Below, in pieces: positions 1-6,251 of a stretch of 8,409 bases of DNA. The notes under the pieces were generated by a model. The model did not search any database. It was not told where the DNA came from and saw only the letters and a program-made list of their open reading frames with translations. This stretch comes from Candidatus Wolframiiraptor sp. EX4484-121 (GTDB lineage: Archaea > Thermoproteota > Nitrososphaeria_A > Caldarchaeales > Wolframiiraptoraceae), in contig NJEK01000068.1 of assembly GCA_002255105.1 (NCBI GenBank), positions 1-8,409 on the forward strand, in the 5' to 3' direction. How positions within the stretch are numbered: position 1 is the stretch's first letter; each line of letters begins with the position of its first letter. The position numbers and the translations under genes are program-made.

Positions 1-40
1 AGATGTCCTTACTTTTCTTAGCCTCACCTTTCTTGGTCAT
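1..40 (-). CDS. N-terminal fragment of an unidentified gene, cut by the window edge
   Basis: An ATG at 38-40 on the minus strand opens 13 codons that run to the left edge, reading MTKKGEAKKSKDI. The fragment is very lysine-rich and too short to assign. It lies 68 bases downstream of the ribbon-helix-helix gene, on the same strand. A TATA-like box (CTTAAAAA) sits about 33 bases upstream of the ATG, so the gene may have its own promoter. In archaea the gene after a ribbon-helix-helix protein is often a toxin, but nothing in these 13 residues shows that. Confidence 0.4.
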   Translation of the reverse strand, partial: MTKKGEAKKSKDI

Positions 41-69
41 TGACTCTCAAAATTTTTAGGTTTTTGAGG

Positions 70-87
70 TTTTTAAGTTTTACCGGT
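70..87 (-). promoter_or_regulatory. Putative archaeal promoter with ACCGGTAA motif
   Basis: On the minus strand the sequence reads ACCGGTAA, AA, CTTAAAAA. The last element resembles an archaeal TATA box centred about 33 bases before the ATG at 40. The octamer ACCGGTAA recurs with the same 2-base gap in the promoter at 1274-1293. The surrounding 50-90 region is rich in T runs on the plus strand, so a chance TATA match is possible. Confidence 0.4.
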
Positions 88-108
88 TTTTCACATTCTT
101 AGAAGCTC

Positions 109-264
109 CTAGATCATTTTCTCATTAATAGCTCTATCGATTAGCTCTCGAATGATATCGCTCTTATTCACCTTTCTTTTTCTGGCCTGAGACTTAAGCC
201 ATTTATATTGATCCTCGATAAACCGTACGGTTATTTGTCTTGGATATTTTACTACTCTGGCCAT
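109..264 (-). CDS. Ribbon-helix-helix (CopG/Arc-type) DNA-binding protein, 51 aa
   Basis: The 51-residue product begins MARVVKYPRQITVRF and ends INEKMI. It has the layout of a ribbon-helix-helix repressor. A short beta strand (about residues 9-15, RQITVRF) is followed by helix A (16-30, lysine/arginine-rich) and helix B (33-47, starting NKSDIIRELI). The family dimerises through the strand and inserts it into the DNA major groove; many members are antitoxins or local repressors. The ATG lies 29 bases after the hydrolase stop. A CTTTAAGG box overlapping that stop is about 31 bases upstream, so the gene may be transcribed alone with little leader. Its target is not visible; the palindromic TTACCGGT sites nearby are candidates by inference only. 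Confidence 0.75.
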   Translation of the reverse strand: MARVVKYPRQITVRFIEDQYKWLKSQARKRKVNKSDIIRELIDRAINEKMI

Positions 265-291
265 CTTGTAACGCGCTTGTACTACATTATC

Positions 292-299
292 CCTTAAAG
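292..299 (-). promoter_or_regulatory. TATA-like box for the ribbon-helix-helix gene
   Basis: CTTTAAGG on the minus strand spans the stop codon of the hydrolase gene and is centred about 31 bases upstream of the ATG at 264. The identical octamer serves as the likely TATA box at 1286-1293. The spacing fits a leaderless or near-leaderless transcript. Confidence 0.4.
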
Positions 300-1130
300 C
301 TTCTGCACGAATTCCTCGATCAACCTATTCAGTTCCTCGTGTCTCTCGTATAGGATTAGGTGGCCGGCGTTCTCGACTACGATGAGCTTGGAGTTCGGGA
401 TTAGGCGGCTTATCTTCTCGCTCTCGCTCGGCGGGGTGACCTTATCGTCTCTCCCCACCACGATCAGGGTCGGAGCCCTCACCTCGTGAAGCCACTTAGA
501 TGCATCGTAGTCCGTGAAGTACTTCCCATACCTGAAGGCGTGGGCCGGAAGGGATTCAAGATACTCCTTATTATCTCTGAGGAATTCCTCGAAGACCTCG
601 GCTGGAGTTGAGGGGCTGAAGAACATATCCCTATAGACTCTTCTCGTGAGCGGGTTCTCGTGGAAGAATAATCTTCTCCAGAAGACGGATGGTAGATACC
701 AGGTTATCTTATCGATTATGTCAGGCTTGATCTTCGTCAGCGACCCCACCAAGATTAATCCCCTAATGGCTTTCTCTCTCGCATATGCCTGAGCTATCAT
801 CCCCCCGAAGCTATGGCCTATGATCACAGCGTTCTCAGGCTTGACCCCCGTTCTCGCCATTATCCTATCTAGATCATCGAGATAGTCTTGAAGCCTAACA
901 CTCTTGGGCTTATCCGATTTCCCGAACCCCCTCTGATCGTAAGCTATAACCCTATACCTCTCCTCGAAATACTTGATCTGATACTTCCAGTTGCTTATCT
1001 GACCGGGCATCCCGTGGAGGAATATGAGCGACCTCTCATCCTCATAGCTTCGCTCCCCAGCAGAGTCGTAGAGATTTATCCTCAACCCATCTATCGAGAT
1101 GTAGGAGGTGGACCCCGCCAAAGAGCTCAT
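294..1130 (-). CDS. Alpha/beta-fold hydrolase
   Basis: This is a cytoplasmic serine hydrolase of the alpha/beta fold, the family of esterases, epoxide hydrolases and related enzymes. Numbering from the longer frame starting at 1154 (286 aa), it shows the oxyanion motif HGMPG at 47-51, DQRGFGKSDKP at 73-83, the nucleophile elbow GHSFGG with Ser115, the acid region GRDDKVTPP with Asp237 (or Asp236), and NAGH with His265. A helical cap lies between about 140 and 220. The start at 1130 (residue 9, MSSLAG) is preferred because the TATA-like stretch at 1155-1166 touches the upstream ATG but lies about 28-32 bases from this one, as leaderless archaeal genes require. That gives 278 residues. The substrate cannot be read from sequence. 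No signal peptide is seen. Confidence 0.9.
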   Translation of the reverse strand: MSSLAGSTSYISIDGLRINLYDSAGERSYEDERSLIFLHGMPGQISNWKYQIKYFEERYRVIAYDQRGFGKSDKPKSVRLQDYLDDLDRIMARTGVKPENAVIIGHSFGGMIAQAYAREKAIRGLILVGSLTKIKPDIIDKITWYLPSVFWRRLFFHENPLTRRVYRDMFFSPSTPAEVFEEFLRDNKEYLESLPAHAFRYGKYFTDYDASKWLHEVRAPTLIVVGRDDKVTPPSESEKISRLIPNSKLIVVENAGHLILYERHEELNRLIEEFVQKL

Positions 1131-1154
1131 GGAGATAACTAAATCCTCCAGCAT

Positions 1155-1178
1155 ATATAATCTATACCGATTACCGGT
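1155..1178 (-). promoter_or_regulatory. Promoter of the hydrolase gene with ACCGGTAA motif
   Basis: Reading the minus strand, ACCGGTAA (1178-1171) is followed after four bases by TATAGATTATAT (1166-1155). The TATA element lies directly against the ATG at 1154 but at the standard distance from the ATG at 1130, which decides the start. The plus strand here also holds ACCG twice in direct orientation (1167-1177). Confidence 0.6.
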
Positions 1179-1273
1179 CTCTCAGACCCTCCTTCGCAAG
1201 CATTACCCCATCTACCTCCAGCTGCAAACGTAACCGGACGAAATATGTGCGGCGGCGGGATTACCAACAGGAT

Positions 1274-1293
1274 TTACCGGTAAGGCTTTAAGG
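1274..1293 (+). promoter_or_regulatory. Promoter of the methyltransferase gene with a perfect 10-base palindrome
   Basis: TTACCGGTAA (1274-1283) is a perfect palindrome. Two bases later comes CTTTAAGG (1286-1293), a TATA-like box centred 25-26 bases before the TTG start at 1315. The spacing predicts a leaderless mRNA. The palindrome is in the position of the B recognition element and could also be a repressor operator. Confidence 0.6.
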
Positions 1294-1314
1294 TAAGCTG
1301 CAGGGAGCCCGGCG

Positions 1315-1878
1315 TTGGACGTATCTAACCCTTTATTAGAGGCGCTCGCCCGAAGAGATAATAATTATCAAGCTCCTAAAGGTCTGGGATCGGATCATTT
1401 GGGAGGCGAGGAAGTCCTTCATCTAATCGGCCACGCGCTTTACATCGCGTTGTACATATCGTTAATCGCGTCCTCGATCATCTTCTACAACTCCGCAAAT
1501 CTAGCCGCATTATCATATGCTGGCTGGATAATCTTTGTCTGCGGTTTAGTCATCCTGATAAGTTCGAGTCGAACGCGGAGAAGATCCTATAGGATGGGGG
1601 AGGCCTTCGCTCAGAGCGGGCTATACGCTTATGTGAGGCATCCGGAGTTCTTAGGCCATATGCTGATAATAGTATCGTTGGTCTTCATGGCGCAGCATTC
1701 CATCAGCGTAGCCACGGGGTCGGCGTTACTTTCTCTATTATGCATCGAAATTGTGGAGGAAGAGAAGATGAATGTCGAGAAATTCGGCGAAGCATACAGA
1801 GATTATATGAGGAGGGCCCCGAGAATAAACCTACTGGCCGGGATCGCCAAGAGCATGCGTGAAAGAAAATCTGAATAA
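1315..1878 (+). CDS. Isoprenylcysteine carboxyl methyltransferase-like membrane protein
   Basis: The 187-residue protein belongs to the ICMT/phospholipid methyltransferase-like group of small integral membrane methyltransferases, which use S-adenosylmethionine. Hydrophobic segments lie at about 36-58, 64-84 and 112-145. The family signature is clear: GLYAYVRHPEFLGH at 102-115 with the RHP triad, then an acidic cluster (IEIVEEEKM, 144-152) and FGEAYRDYMRRAPR (157-170). In ICMT the RHP-to-EE region contributes to cofactor binding. Archaeal members have no established protein substrate, so the acceptor here is unknown. The start is a TTG; it is supported by a TATA box 25-26 bases upstream and the lack of a ribosome site. 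Transcription is divergent from the hydrolase gene. Confidence 0.85.
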   Translation: MDVSNPLLEALARRDNNYQAPKGLGSDHLGGEEVLHLIGHALYIALYISLIASSIIFYNSANLAALSYAGWIIFVCGLVILISSSRTRRRSYRMGEAFAQSGLYAYVRHPEFLGHMLIIVSLVFMAQHSISVATGSALLSLLCIEIVEEEKMNVEKFGEAYRDYMRRAPRINLLAGIAKSMRERKSE

Positions 1879-1891
1879 AGGAGACGGGAAG

Positions 1892-2026
1892 GTGAGAAGA
1901 GGAGAATCTCGAAAGCTCATTCTCCCCGTCTTATTAGAAGATGGAAAATTAACCCTGAAGGAGTTAGAAGAGAGGATTTTCACGTATACCTATCACTTCC
2001 ACGCATTTGGATATACCTTAGCGTAA
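1892..2026 (+). CDS. Small hypothetical protein, 44 aa
   Basis: A GTG at 1892 opens 44 codons ending in TAA at 2024-2026. GGAG at 1880-1883 is a suitable ribosome site, and the frame begins 13 bases after the methyltransferase stop, so the two are probably cotranscribed. The product starts MRRGESRKLILPVLLEDGK, continues LTLKELEERIFTYTYHFHAF and ends GYTLA. The LTLKELEERI stretch looks like the second helix of a small helix-turn-helix domain, but the frame stops before a full domain could form. It may be a truncated regulator or a genuine small protein. I do not recognise a family. Confidence 0.45.
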   Translation: MRRGESRKLILPVLLEDGKLTLKELEERIFTYTYHFHAFGYTLA

Positions 2027-2034
2027 CATAGTAG

Positions 2035-2046
2035 AATTTTTTAACG
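2035..2046 (+). promoter_or_regulatory. T-rich element: TATA box of the next gene and/or terminator of the previous one
   Basis: AATTTTTTAACG contains six T's at 2037-2042, 10 bases after the small ORF stop. It is centred 22-25 bases before the TTG at 2063. It could end the methyltransferase transcript, act as the TATA element for the next gene, or both. Confidence 0.4.
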
Positions 2047-2062
2047 TTCTTCTAGACATAAG

Positions 2063-2272
2063 TTGCGTGAAAATGCCGTGGTAGAGGGCGATAAGCTGCG
2101 GAAGATCGTCGTTTGCGCGCTTTCAGCGATAGTAACAATAAGCGTGATAGCATATCTCAGTACGCTGCCGAAGCCCGTCTTCGAGAAACCGTATTGGATC
2201 AGCATTATCGCGTTGCTATTCCTGTATTGGATAATTTTCATTAACTGGTATTCCAAATCTAGGAAGAAGTAA
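2063..2272 (+). CDS. Small two-helix membrane protein, 69 aa
   Basis: The product starts MRENAVVEGDKLRKIVVC and has two predicted membrane helices, about residues 14-33 and 43-62. A short loop containing LPKPVFEKPYW lies between them, and the tail is positive (SKSRKK), so both ends are probably cytoplasmic. The TTG start is supported by the T-rich TATA-like element 22-25 bases upstream; a GTG at 2078 is an alternative that would remove five residues. The family is not recognised. It converges with the exporter operon tail. Confidence 0.6.
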   Translation: MRENAVVEGDKLRKIVVCALSAIVTISVIAYLSTLPKPVFEKPYWISIIALLFLYWIIFINWYSKSRKK

Positions 2273-2279
2273 GCTATGG

Positions 2280-2329
2280 CCTCTCTCTGCCAGCTCGTCG
2301 AATAGTCAAGAACGTGCATGAAAGAGAGG
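2280..2329. repeat. Inverted repeat between convergent genes
   Basis: CCTCTCT (2280-2286) is complementary to AGAGAGG (2323-2329), with 36 bases between. It lies between the stops of the plus-strand small membrane gene (2272) and the minus-strand operon (2379). A role in bidirectional transcription ending is possible, but there is no clear T run, so support is weak. Confidence 0.25.
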
Positions 2330-2378
2330 GGCGGAAAAGCGAGGGAAGTCGGTGCCGAGGTTGGGATTATGGCAGGTT

Positions 2379-2771
2379 TTATCTCTTTAGCATGAATCCC
2401 CAGAGCGAGGGTGCTATAAGCATCGTTAGTAGGACTAGGCTCCATAGCCTTCCCTTAAGGATGTTATAGTCAGCGAGCAGATAATCCCATGGGCGGCCCA
2501 TAACATAGTGGCCGAAGCCGAATTCAAAGCCTATGGTTAGAATCGCCCAGAACGCTCCTATCAAGATCAAATCTATTCCTAGTACATCCGCCTTTATGAC
2601 GTCTGTGAACCAGTATGTTATGATTAAGATGTAGACTATCGCTATGATGGAGCTGATCACGTGTCCGAGATCCTCGCCAAGCCTCGGAGCGTAGACGACC
2701 TCTCTAACAACGGCATTTATGATCGCTAGGACTAGGAGAATAGCCCATATTCCGAAGGCGTGTAAGAGAAT
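2379..2771 (-). CDS. Four-helix conserved membrane protein with apparent non-canonical AUU start
   Basis: From the first canonical start (GTG at 2660) the frame gives only 93 residues and three membrane helices. The same frame is open for 43 codons further upstream, to the TAG at 2790-2792 that ends the previous gene. That extension encodes a further helix and AVVREVVYAPRLGEDLGH, which looks like the N-terminal part of a small membrane family whose C-terminal hallmark, FEFGFGHYVMGRPW then LLADYNILKGRLW, is also here. No ATG, GTG or TTG exists in the extension. An ATT at 2771-2769, six bases after GGAG, is the best start and yields about 130 residues with four helices. The family match is from memory and its function is unknown. 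It is the last gene of the exporter operon. Confidence 0.6.
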   Translation of the reverse strand: MLLHAFGIWAILLVLAIINAVVREVVYAPRLGEDLGHVISSIIAIVYILIITYWFTDVIKADVLGIDLILIGAFWAILTIGFEFGFGHYVMGRPWDYLLADYNILKGRLWSLVLLTMLIAPSLWGFMLKR

Positions 2772-2789
2772 TTTGATCTCCGTATCGGC

Positions 2790-3447
2790 CTACTCTTTCT
2801 TAGGGCTTATAAGGCTTCTCCGTAACCTAAGATAGGCTGAGATGTACGCCGTCATGTATAGTATTCCTCCGACGTATCCCATGAGCAGTAAGGTTAGGTA
2901 CGGCTGTGAGAGATAGTTTACCTCGACCACCGGCCTGTAAACCAGCATCATTCCAGCCAGCCTTGTGAGCGTGAGCTTAACAGACCATATTGGGAGGAGG
3001 GTTAATAGGAAGTTTCCGGCTGTCGTCAAGGCGGCTGCGGGGAGGAGGAGTTTCTTCTCCCTTAGAGATGCTAGGCCGTAGATTAGGGTGAGGGGTATAA
3101 TGTATTGTAGGATTGCCGCCGACGACTTCACGGCCAAGGCTACTCTCACCAAGCTCAGGGAGCCGGAAGCCAGCCCTACAAAGGAGGCGGGGATGAAGAC
3201 GCCGAAATTCAGAACCAGCCAAGCCACTAGGAAGCATAGGGAGAGCGAGGTAAGCTTTCTATGAGCGCCGCCCATCTTCCTCGCCTCCACGAAGATCATT
3301 ATGACCGCTACAAACTCCAAGACTATCGCTAATGGATCTAGGACGGAAACCAGAATAGTCGGGGCGGAGAGCTATCGTGAAGCCTAGGAGCATGCAGATA
3401 ATCATGAATAAGAGCGCCATCGGAGTCAACTTAAGCTCCATCCTCAT
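2790..3447 (-). CDS. Six-helix membrane protein, apparently frameshifted near its N-terminus
   Basis: Two overlapping frames together make one plausible protein of about 218 residues. The first begins with ATG at 3447, seven bases after GGGAG, and reads MRMELKLTPMALLFMIICML, then GFTIAL, before turning hydrophilic (RPDYSGFRPRS). The second is open from 3371 to the TAG at 2790-2792 and starts SAPTILVSVLDPLAIVLEF; it contributes the other five hydrophobic segments and ends SPKKE. The only usable start in the second frame, TTG at 3320, has no ribosome site and falls inside a hydrophobic helix. A +1 shift, or loss of one base in the CTCTCCGCCCC region (about 3361-3373), joins the frames. The family is not recognised; its place after the permease suggests an accessory membrane subunit. 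Confidence 0.55.
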
Positions 3448-3472
3448 CTAGACTCTCCCTCTTCTATGGCGT

Positions 3473-5074
3473 TCATATGGGAGCCCCTCTTATGAAGTGT
3501 AGTTGGGAGATGCTTCTCGATGCCGCTTTATAGGCGGCTATGCTGATCGCGGCTCCTATAGTTGTCGCTATGGCGGTTGCGGTGTGGAGGTCTAGGAGTT
3601 GTGGGTTAAACAATTTGTATGTCATCAGCGGCGTTAGGGTTGCGGCTATCGCGGCGGATGTGGCGGCCATGCATAGGAGCATTCCTTTCTGGGTTATGAA
3701 CCTGGCCCGCGGGATCGTGGTGAAGTCCGGATAGCGCACCCCGAATATAAGCCCTATAATACTTGATTCTAGTAGGGCGATGTAGCTTCCTATGGTTAAT
3801 GCGATTATTGCTTCGGGTCTGAGGCTCAGCGCGAGGCTCATGGCTGCTAGGAGTAGTGCTAGGGGCGGGGCGGACAGTATTAGGGTTGAGGCCAGCTTCC
3901 CTCTCATGATCTCGGATGCCTTTATCGGAGTTATTAGGAGGTTTAGGATGCCGCTTCCCTCACGTCCTATAGAGGTGGATGAGAGCATCATGGCGAACAA
4001 TAGGATGCCCGCGATCGGCTGACCTATCACGAATATCTTCTCGGGATCTGGGCCGGAGATCAGAGGTATCACGATGAACATTGTTGGGATGACTATGAGG
4101 CTCGCGGTCCCCCTCCTCCTGAAGAAGGTTCTCAGATCCTTTTTAGCTATCGCCGATTCGGCAGGGCTGAGGCCGAGCCTCCTGAGAAGCCCAAACTTCG
4201 GGATATACTCGCCAGAACTCAGCCTTATGGACGGCTCTGAGGGCGCCCAGTACCTCTCCCTCGTGCTTATGCCGAGCTTGAGCGTGGCGGCGAAGAATCC
4301 TATGCTTAGGGCTGAGAAGGCGGCGGAGGACACGAGATCTGCCTGAACGAATTTGATTACGGCTAGGGACGGCCAGAAGGGTGGAAGAGCCCACATCGCC
4401 TCCACGGTTCCTGTGAGCCAGCTTAGGACTCTGAGGAGGACGTTCACGTTCATGGCGAGCATGAAGAGTATTATGAGGGCTGTCGTCGAGGCAACCCTGA
4501 GGGCTATCGCCATCCTACCCCCCCTCCTATACATGCTTGAAGAGAGCCCGCTGATCAAGGCTTTGAGAACCTCCGTCATGGAACCTCCGATCATCATCCC
4601 GAGGATCGATAGAGCGGCTGAGAAGGCCCAGAGCTGGATGAGCCCCATGGCCGCCGAGAGTCCTAGGAGACCTCCCCAAAGGATCGAGAGGAGAGGGAGG
4701 GTGAAGAAGATCGTCGAGAGCGTGGAAGAGGCCACGTACTCAGCGGGCGTTATCGGAAGCCAATTAACCGCATGAATCGATGAGAGAGATGGATCCCTTC
4801 CCAGCTCGAACATTATCCCATAGAATAGAACGGCCGTGATTGAGAGGAGGGGGAGAAATGATAAGAATTGGAAGAGGGGCTGGCTCAGATTAAACTCCGC
4901 AGAGATCATGAAACATAGATGATACGCTATGGCGGCCGACGCGAGGAAGCCCGCTAGACCCGAGGCCATTATCAGCTTTAGGCTACTCCACTTATTCGCC
5001 GCGCTCCCCCTCCTAGCTCTAAGGGATGAGAGGCTGAGGACCGCCGCTAGCTTGAGGACGAGCCTCGGGTTCAT
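3473..5074 (-). CDS. ABC-2 type exporter permease, 533 aa
   Basis: This large hydrophobic protein has about 11-12 predicted membrane segments in two halves split by a hydrophilic stretch at about 270-320. It is the membrane partner of the adjacent ATPase. Supporting features are NWLPITPAEYVASS (104-117) in the first half, and KKDLRTFFRRRG (311-322) and REGSGILNLLITPIKASEIM (371-390) in the second. Basic segments followed by LP/TP-type turns of this kind recur in large EcsB-like exporter permeases. The ATG overlaps the ATPase stop as ATGA, indicating translational coupling. Its size exceeds the usual 250-400 residues of simple ABC-2 permeases, so a single polypeptide may supply both transmembrane halves. 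Substrate unknown. Confidence 0.85.
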   Translation of the reverse strand: MNPRLVLKLAAVLSLSSLRARRGSAANKWSSLKLIMASGLAGFLASAAIAYHLCFMISAEFNLSQPLFQFLSFLPLLSITAVLFYGIMFELGRDPSLSSIHAVNWLPITPAEYVASSTLSTIFFTLPLLSILWGGLLGLSAAMGLIQLWAFSAALSILGMMIGGSMTEVLKALISGLSSSMYRRGGRMAIALRVASTTALIILFMLAMNVNVLLRVLSWLTGTVEAMWALPPFWPSLAVIKFVQADLVSSAAFSALSIGFFAATLKLGISTRERYWAPSEPSIRLSSGEYIPKFGLLRRLGLSPAESAIAKKDLRTFFRRRGTASLIVIPTMFIVIPLISGPDPEKIFVIGQPIAGILLFAMMLSSTSIGREGSGILNLLITPIKASEIMRGKLASTLILSAPPLALLLAAMSLALSLRPEAIIALTIGSYIALLESSIIGLIFGVRYPDFTTIPRARFITQKGMLLCMAATSAAIAATLTPLMTYKLFNPQLLDLHTATAIATTIGAAISIAAYKAASRSISQLHFIRGAPI

Positions 5075-5841
5075 CTCACAAGCTCCTCTATTACCTCCTT
5101 GAGATCCTCCGTTCCGGTCAGCTTTAGGAAGACCTCCTCGAGGGTTGAGCCCGGCATCCCCGCCATCTCCCTCAGCTCCCTCGGCCTCCCCTCGGCCAGC
5201 TTCCTCCCCCCATACATTATCGCCATCTCATCGCAGAGGGCGTCCGCTATCTCCAAGATGTGGGTGCTCAGGATCACGGCAACCCCCTCCTCCTTCAGCT
5301 TATTGAGAAGGTCCTTTACTATCCTCGCCGACTTCGGGTCGAGGCCGCTCAGCGGCTCATCGAGTATCAGTATCTTGGGTCTGTGCATGAGGGCGGCTAT
5401 TAGGGCTAGCTTCTGCTTCATCCCCCTCGAGTACCCGTTTATCATCTCCCCCTCCCTCCCCTTAAGCTCGAACGCTCTCAGAAACTCCTCTATCCTCTCC
5501 TTCCTCTCCTCGGGGGGCACTCCGTATGCCTCGCCAACAAAGTCTAGGTACTCTATCCCGGTCAGATACTCGTAGAGGCTGGGGCTCTCGGGAACATAGC
5601 CCATAATCCTCCTGGCCTCAACGGGATTCTCCGAGACATCTAGGCCGTTGACGAGGATTCTCCCCGAGTCAGGCCTAAGCACCCCTAGTATCATCTTCAT
5701 GGTCGTCGACTTCCCGGAGCCATTCGGCCCCAGCAATCCGTAGACGATCCCAGGTCTTACCCTCAGGCTCAGCTCCCTGACGGCCCAGACCTCGCCGAAC
5801 CTCTTCGAGACCGAGTCCAGAATAACGGCGTAGTTCATCAT
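5071..5841 (-). CDS. ABC transporter ATP-binding protein, EcsA-like
   Basis: The 256-residue cytoplasmic ATPase powers the exporter. It has Walker A GLLGPNGSGKST (35-46), signature NGYSRGMKQK (135-144), Walker B KILILDEPLSGLDP (156-169, with Asp161 and Glu162) and the switch His194 in STHIL. Where many ABC proteins carry the Q-loop glutamine, the sequence is GYVPESPSLYEYLTG (81-95) with Glu85; a PE here, and YSRGM in place of LSGGQ, recur in the EcsA/drug-exporter branch. The C-terminal STLEEVFLKLTG (232-243) is also typical of that branch. It begins with two consecutive ATGs (5841 and 5838) after GGAGGT; the first overlaps the upstream stop as ATGA. The downstream stop overlaps the permease start. 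Confidence 0.93.
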   Translation of the reverse strand: MMNYAVILDSVSKRFGEVWAVRELSLRVRPGIVYGLLGPNGSGKSTTMKMILGVLRPDSGRILVNGLDVSENPVEARRIMGYVPESPSLYEYLTGIEYLDFVGEAYGVPPEERKERIEEFLRAFELKGREGEMINGYSRGMKQKLALIAALMHRPKILILDEPLSGLDPKSARIVKDLLNKLKEEGVAVILSTHILEIADALCDEMAIMYGGRKLAEGRPRELREMAGMPGSTLEEVFLKLTGTEDLKEVIEELVR

Positions 5842-6251
5842 CTAACCTCCCACCTCACGTCGAATCCCCCTCTAGCCGCCTCACCCTTAACCACCACGAA
5901 GTAGGCTCCCGCCTCCTCCAGCCCAATCTCCGCAGACCCTGAAGAGCTCTCGTGGAAGCTCCGCTCCCAGATCGTCTGCTCGACTCCTCTCCTCACCTTA
6001 ATCGTGAGGCTTCCCCCCTCGACCTCGACATCGTAGCTCAGGACTAAGGTCTTGCCGGCCTCCACCGTGAAGAGGGACGACTCGGAGCCCGTGAAGAGGA
6101 GATAGGTGTAGTGGATGCGGTTTGGGAGAGTTGAGCCGCTCCACCCCACCCTCGCCTCCACGAGGCCCAAGAAGACGGCGGCGACCAGAAGGACCCCGGC
6201 CACGGCCAAGGCGATCAGGGTTAGAGCCCCGCCACCCCTAGCCAACTCCAC
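5838..6251 (-). CDS. Membrane-anchored extracytoplasmic beta-rich accessory protein, 137 aa
   Basis: An N-terminal membrane helix (about 8-32) is followed by a domain of about 100 residues rich in alternating hydrophobic residues (LVLSYDVEVEGG, SLTIKVRR, GAYFVVVKGEA, FDVRWEVR). This pattern suggests a beta-sandwich resembling the emp24/GOLD-type domains; the resemblance is by pattern only. The domain probably lies outside the membrane. There is no lipobox cysteine, so it should stay anchored by the helix. The GTG start at 6251 follows GAGGAGGT closely and overlaps the upstream gene by 14 bases; the stop overlaps the ATPase ATG. Tight coupling argues for an exporter subunit, perhaps handling substrate on the outer face, but this is inference. 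Confidence 0.75.
   Translation of the reverse strand: MELARGGGALTLIALAVAGVLLVAAVFLGLVEARVGWSGSTLPNRIHYTYLLFTGSESSLFTVEAGKTLVLSYDVEVEGGSLTIKVRRGVEQTIWERSFHESSSGSAEIGLEEAGAYFVVVKGEAARGGFDVRWEVR

Noticed and set aside
50..90. T-rich repeats (GGTTTTT-like) resembling a small array
   Set aside because: Repeats are short, irregular and low in complexity; there are no spacers of uniform length, so not a CRISPR array.
888..1142. 84-codon plus-strand frame inside the hydrolase gene
   Set aside because: It is antisense to a strongly supported hydrolase with all catalytic motifs; no family features or promoter of its own.
2041..2445. 134-codon minus-strand frame across 2041-2445
   Set aside because: It is antisense to the small membrane gene and overlaps the tail of the exporter operon in another frame; the product has no recognisable pattern.
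4353..4775. 140-codon plus-strand frame within the permease
   Set aside because: It is a shadow of the permease coding strand, whose hydrophobic pattern and coupled start are convincing.
5099..5575. 158-codon plus-strand serine-rich frame
   Set aside because: It lies antisense to the ABC ATPase; serine and leucine richness arises from the complement of its arginine/glutamate codons.
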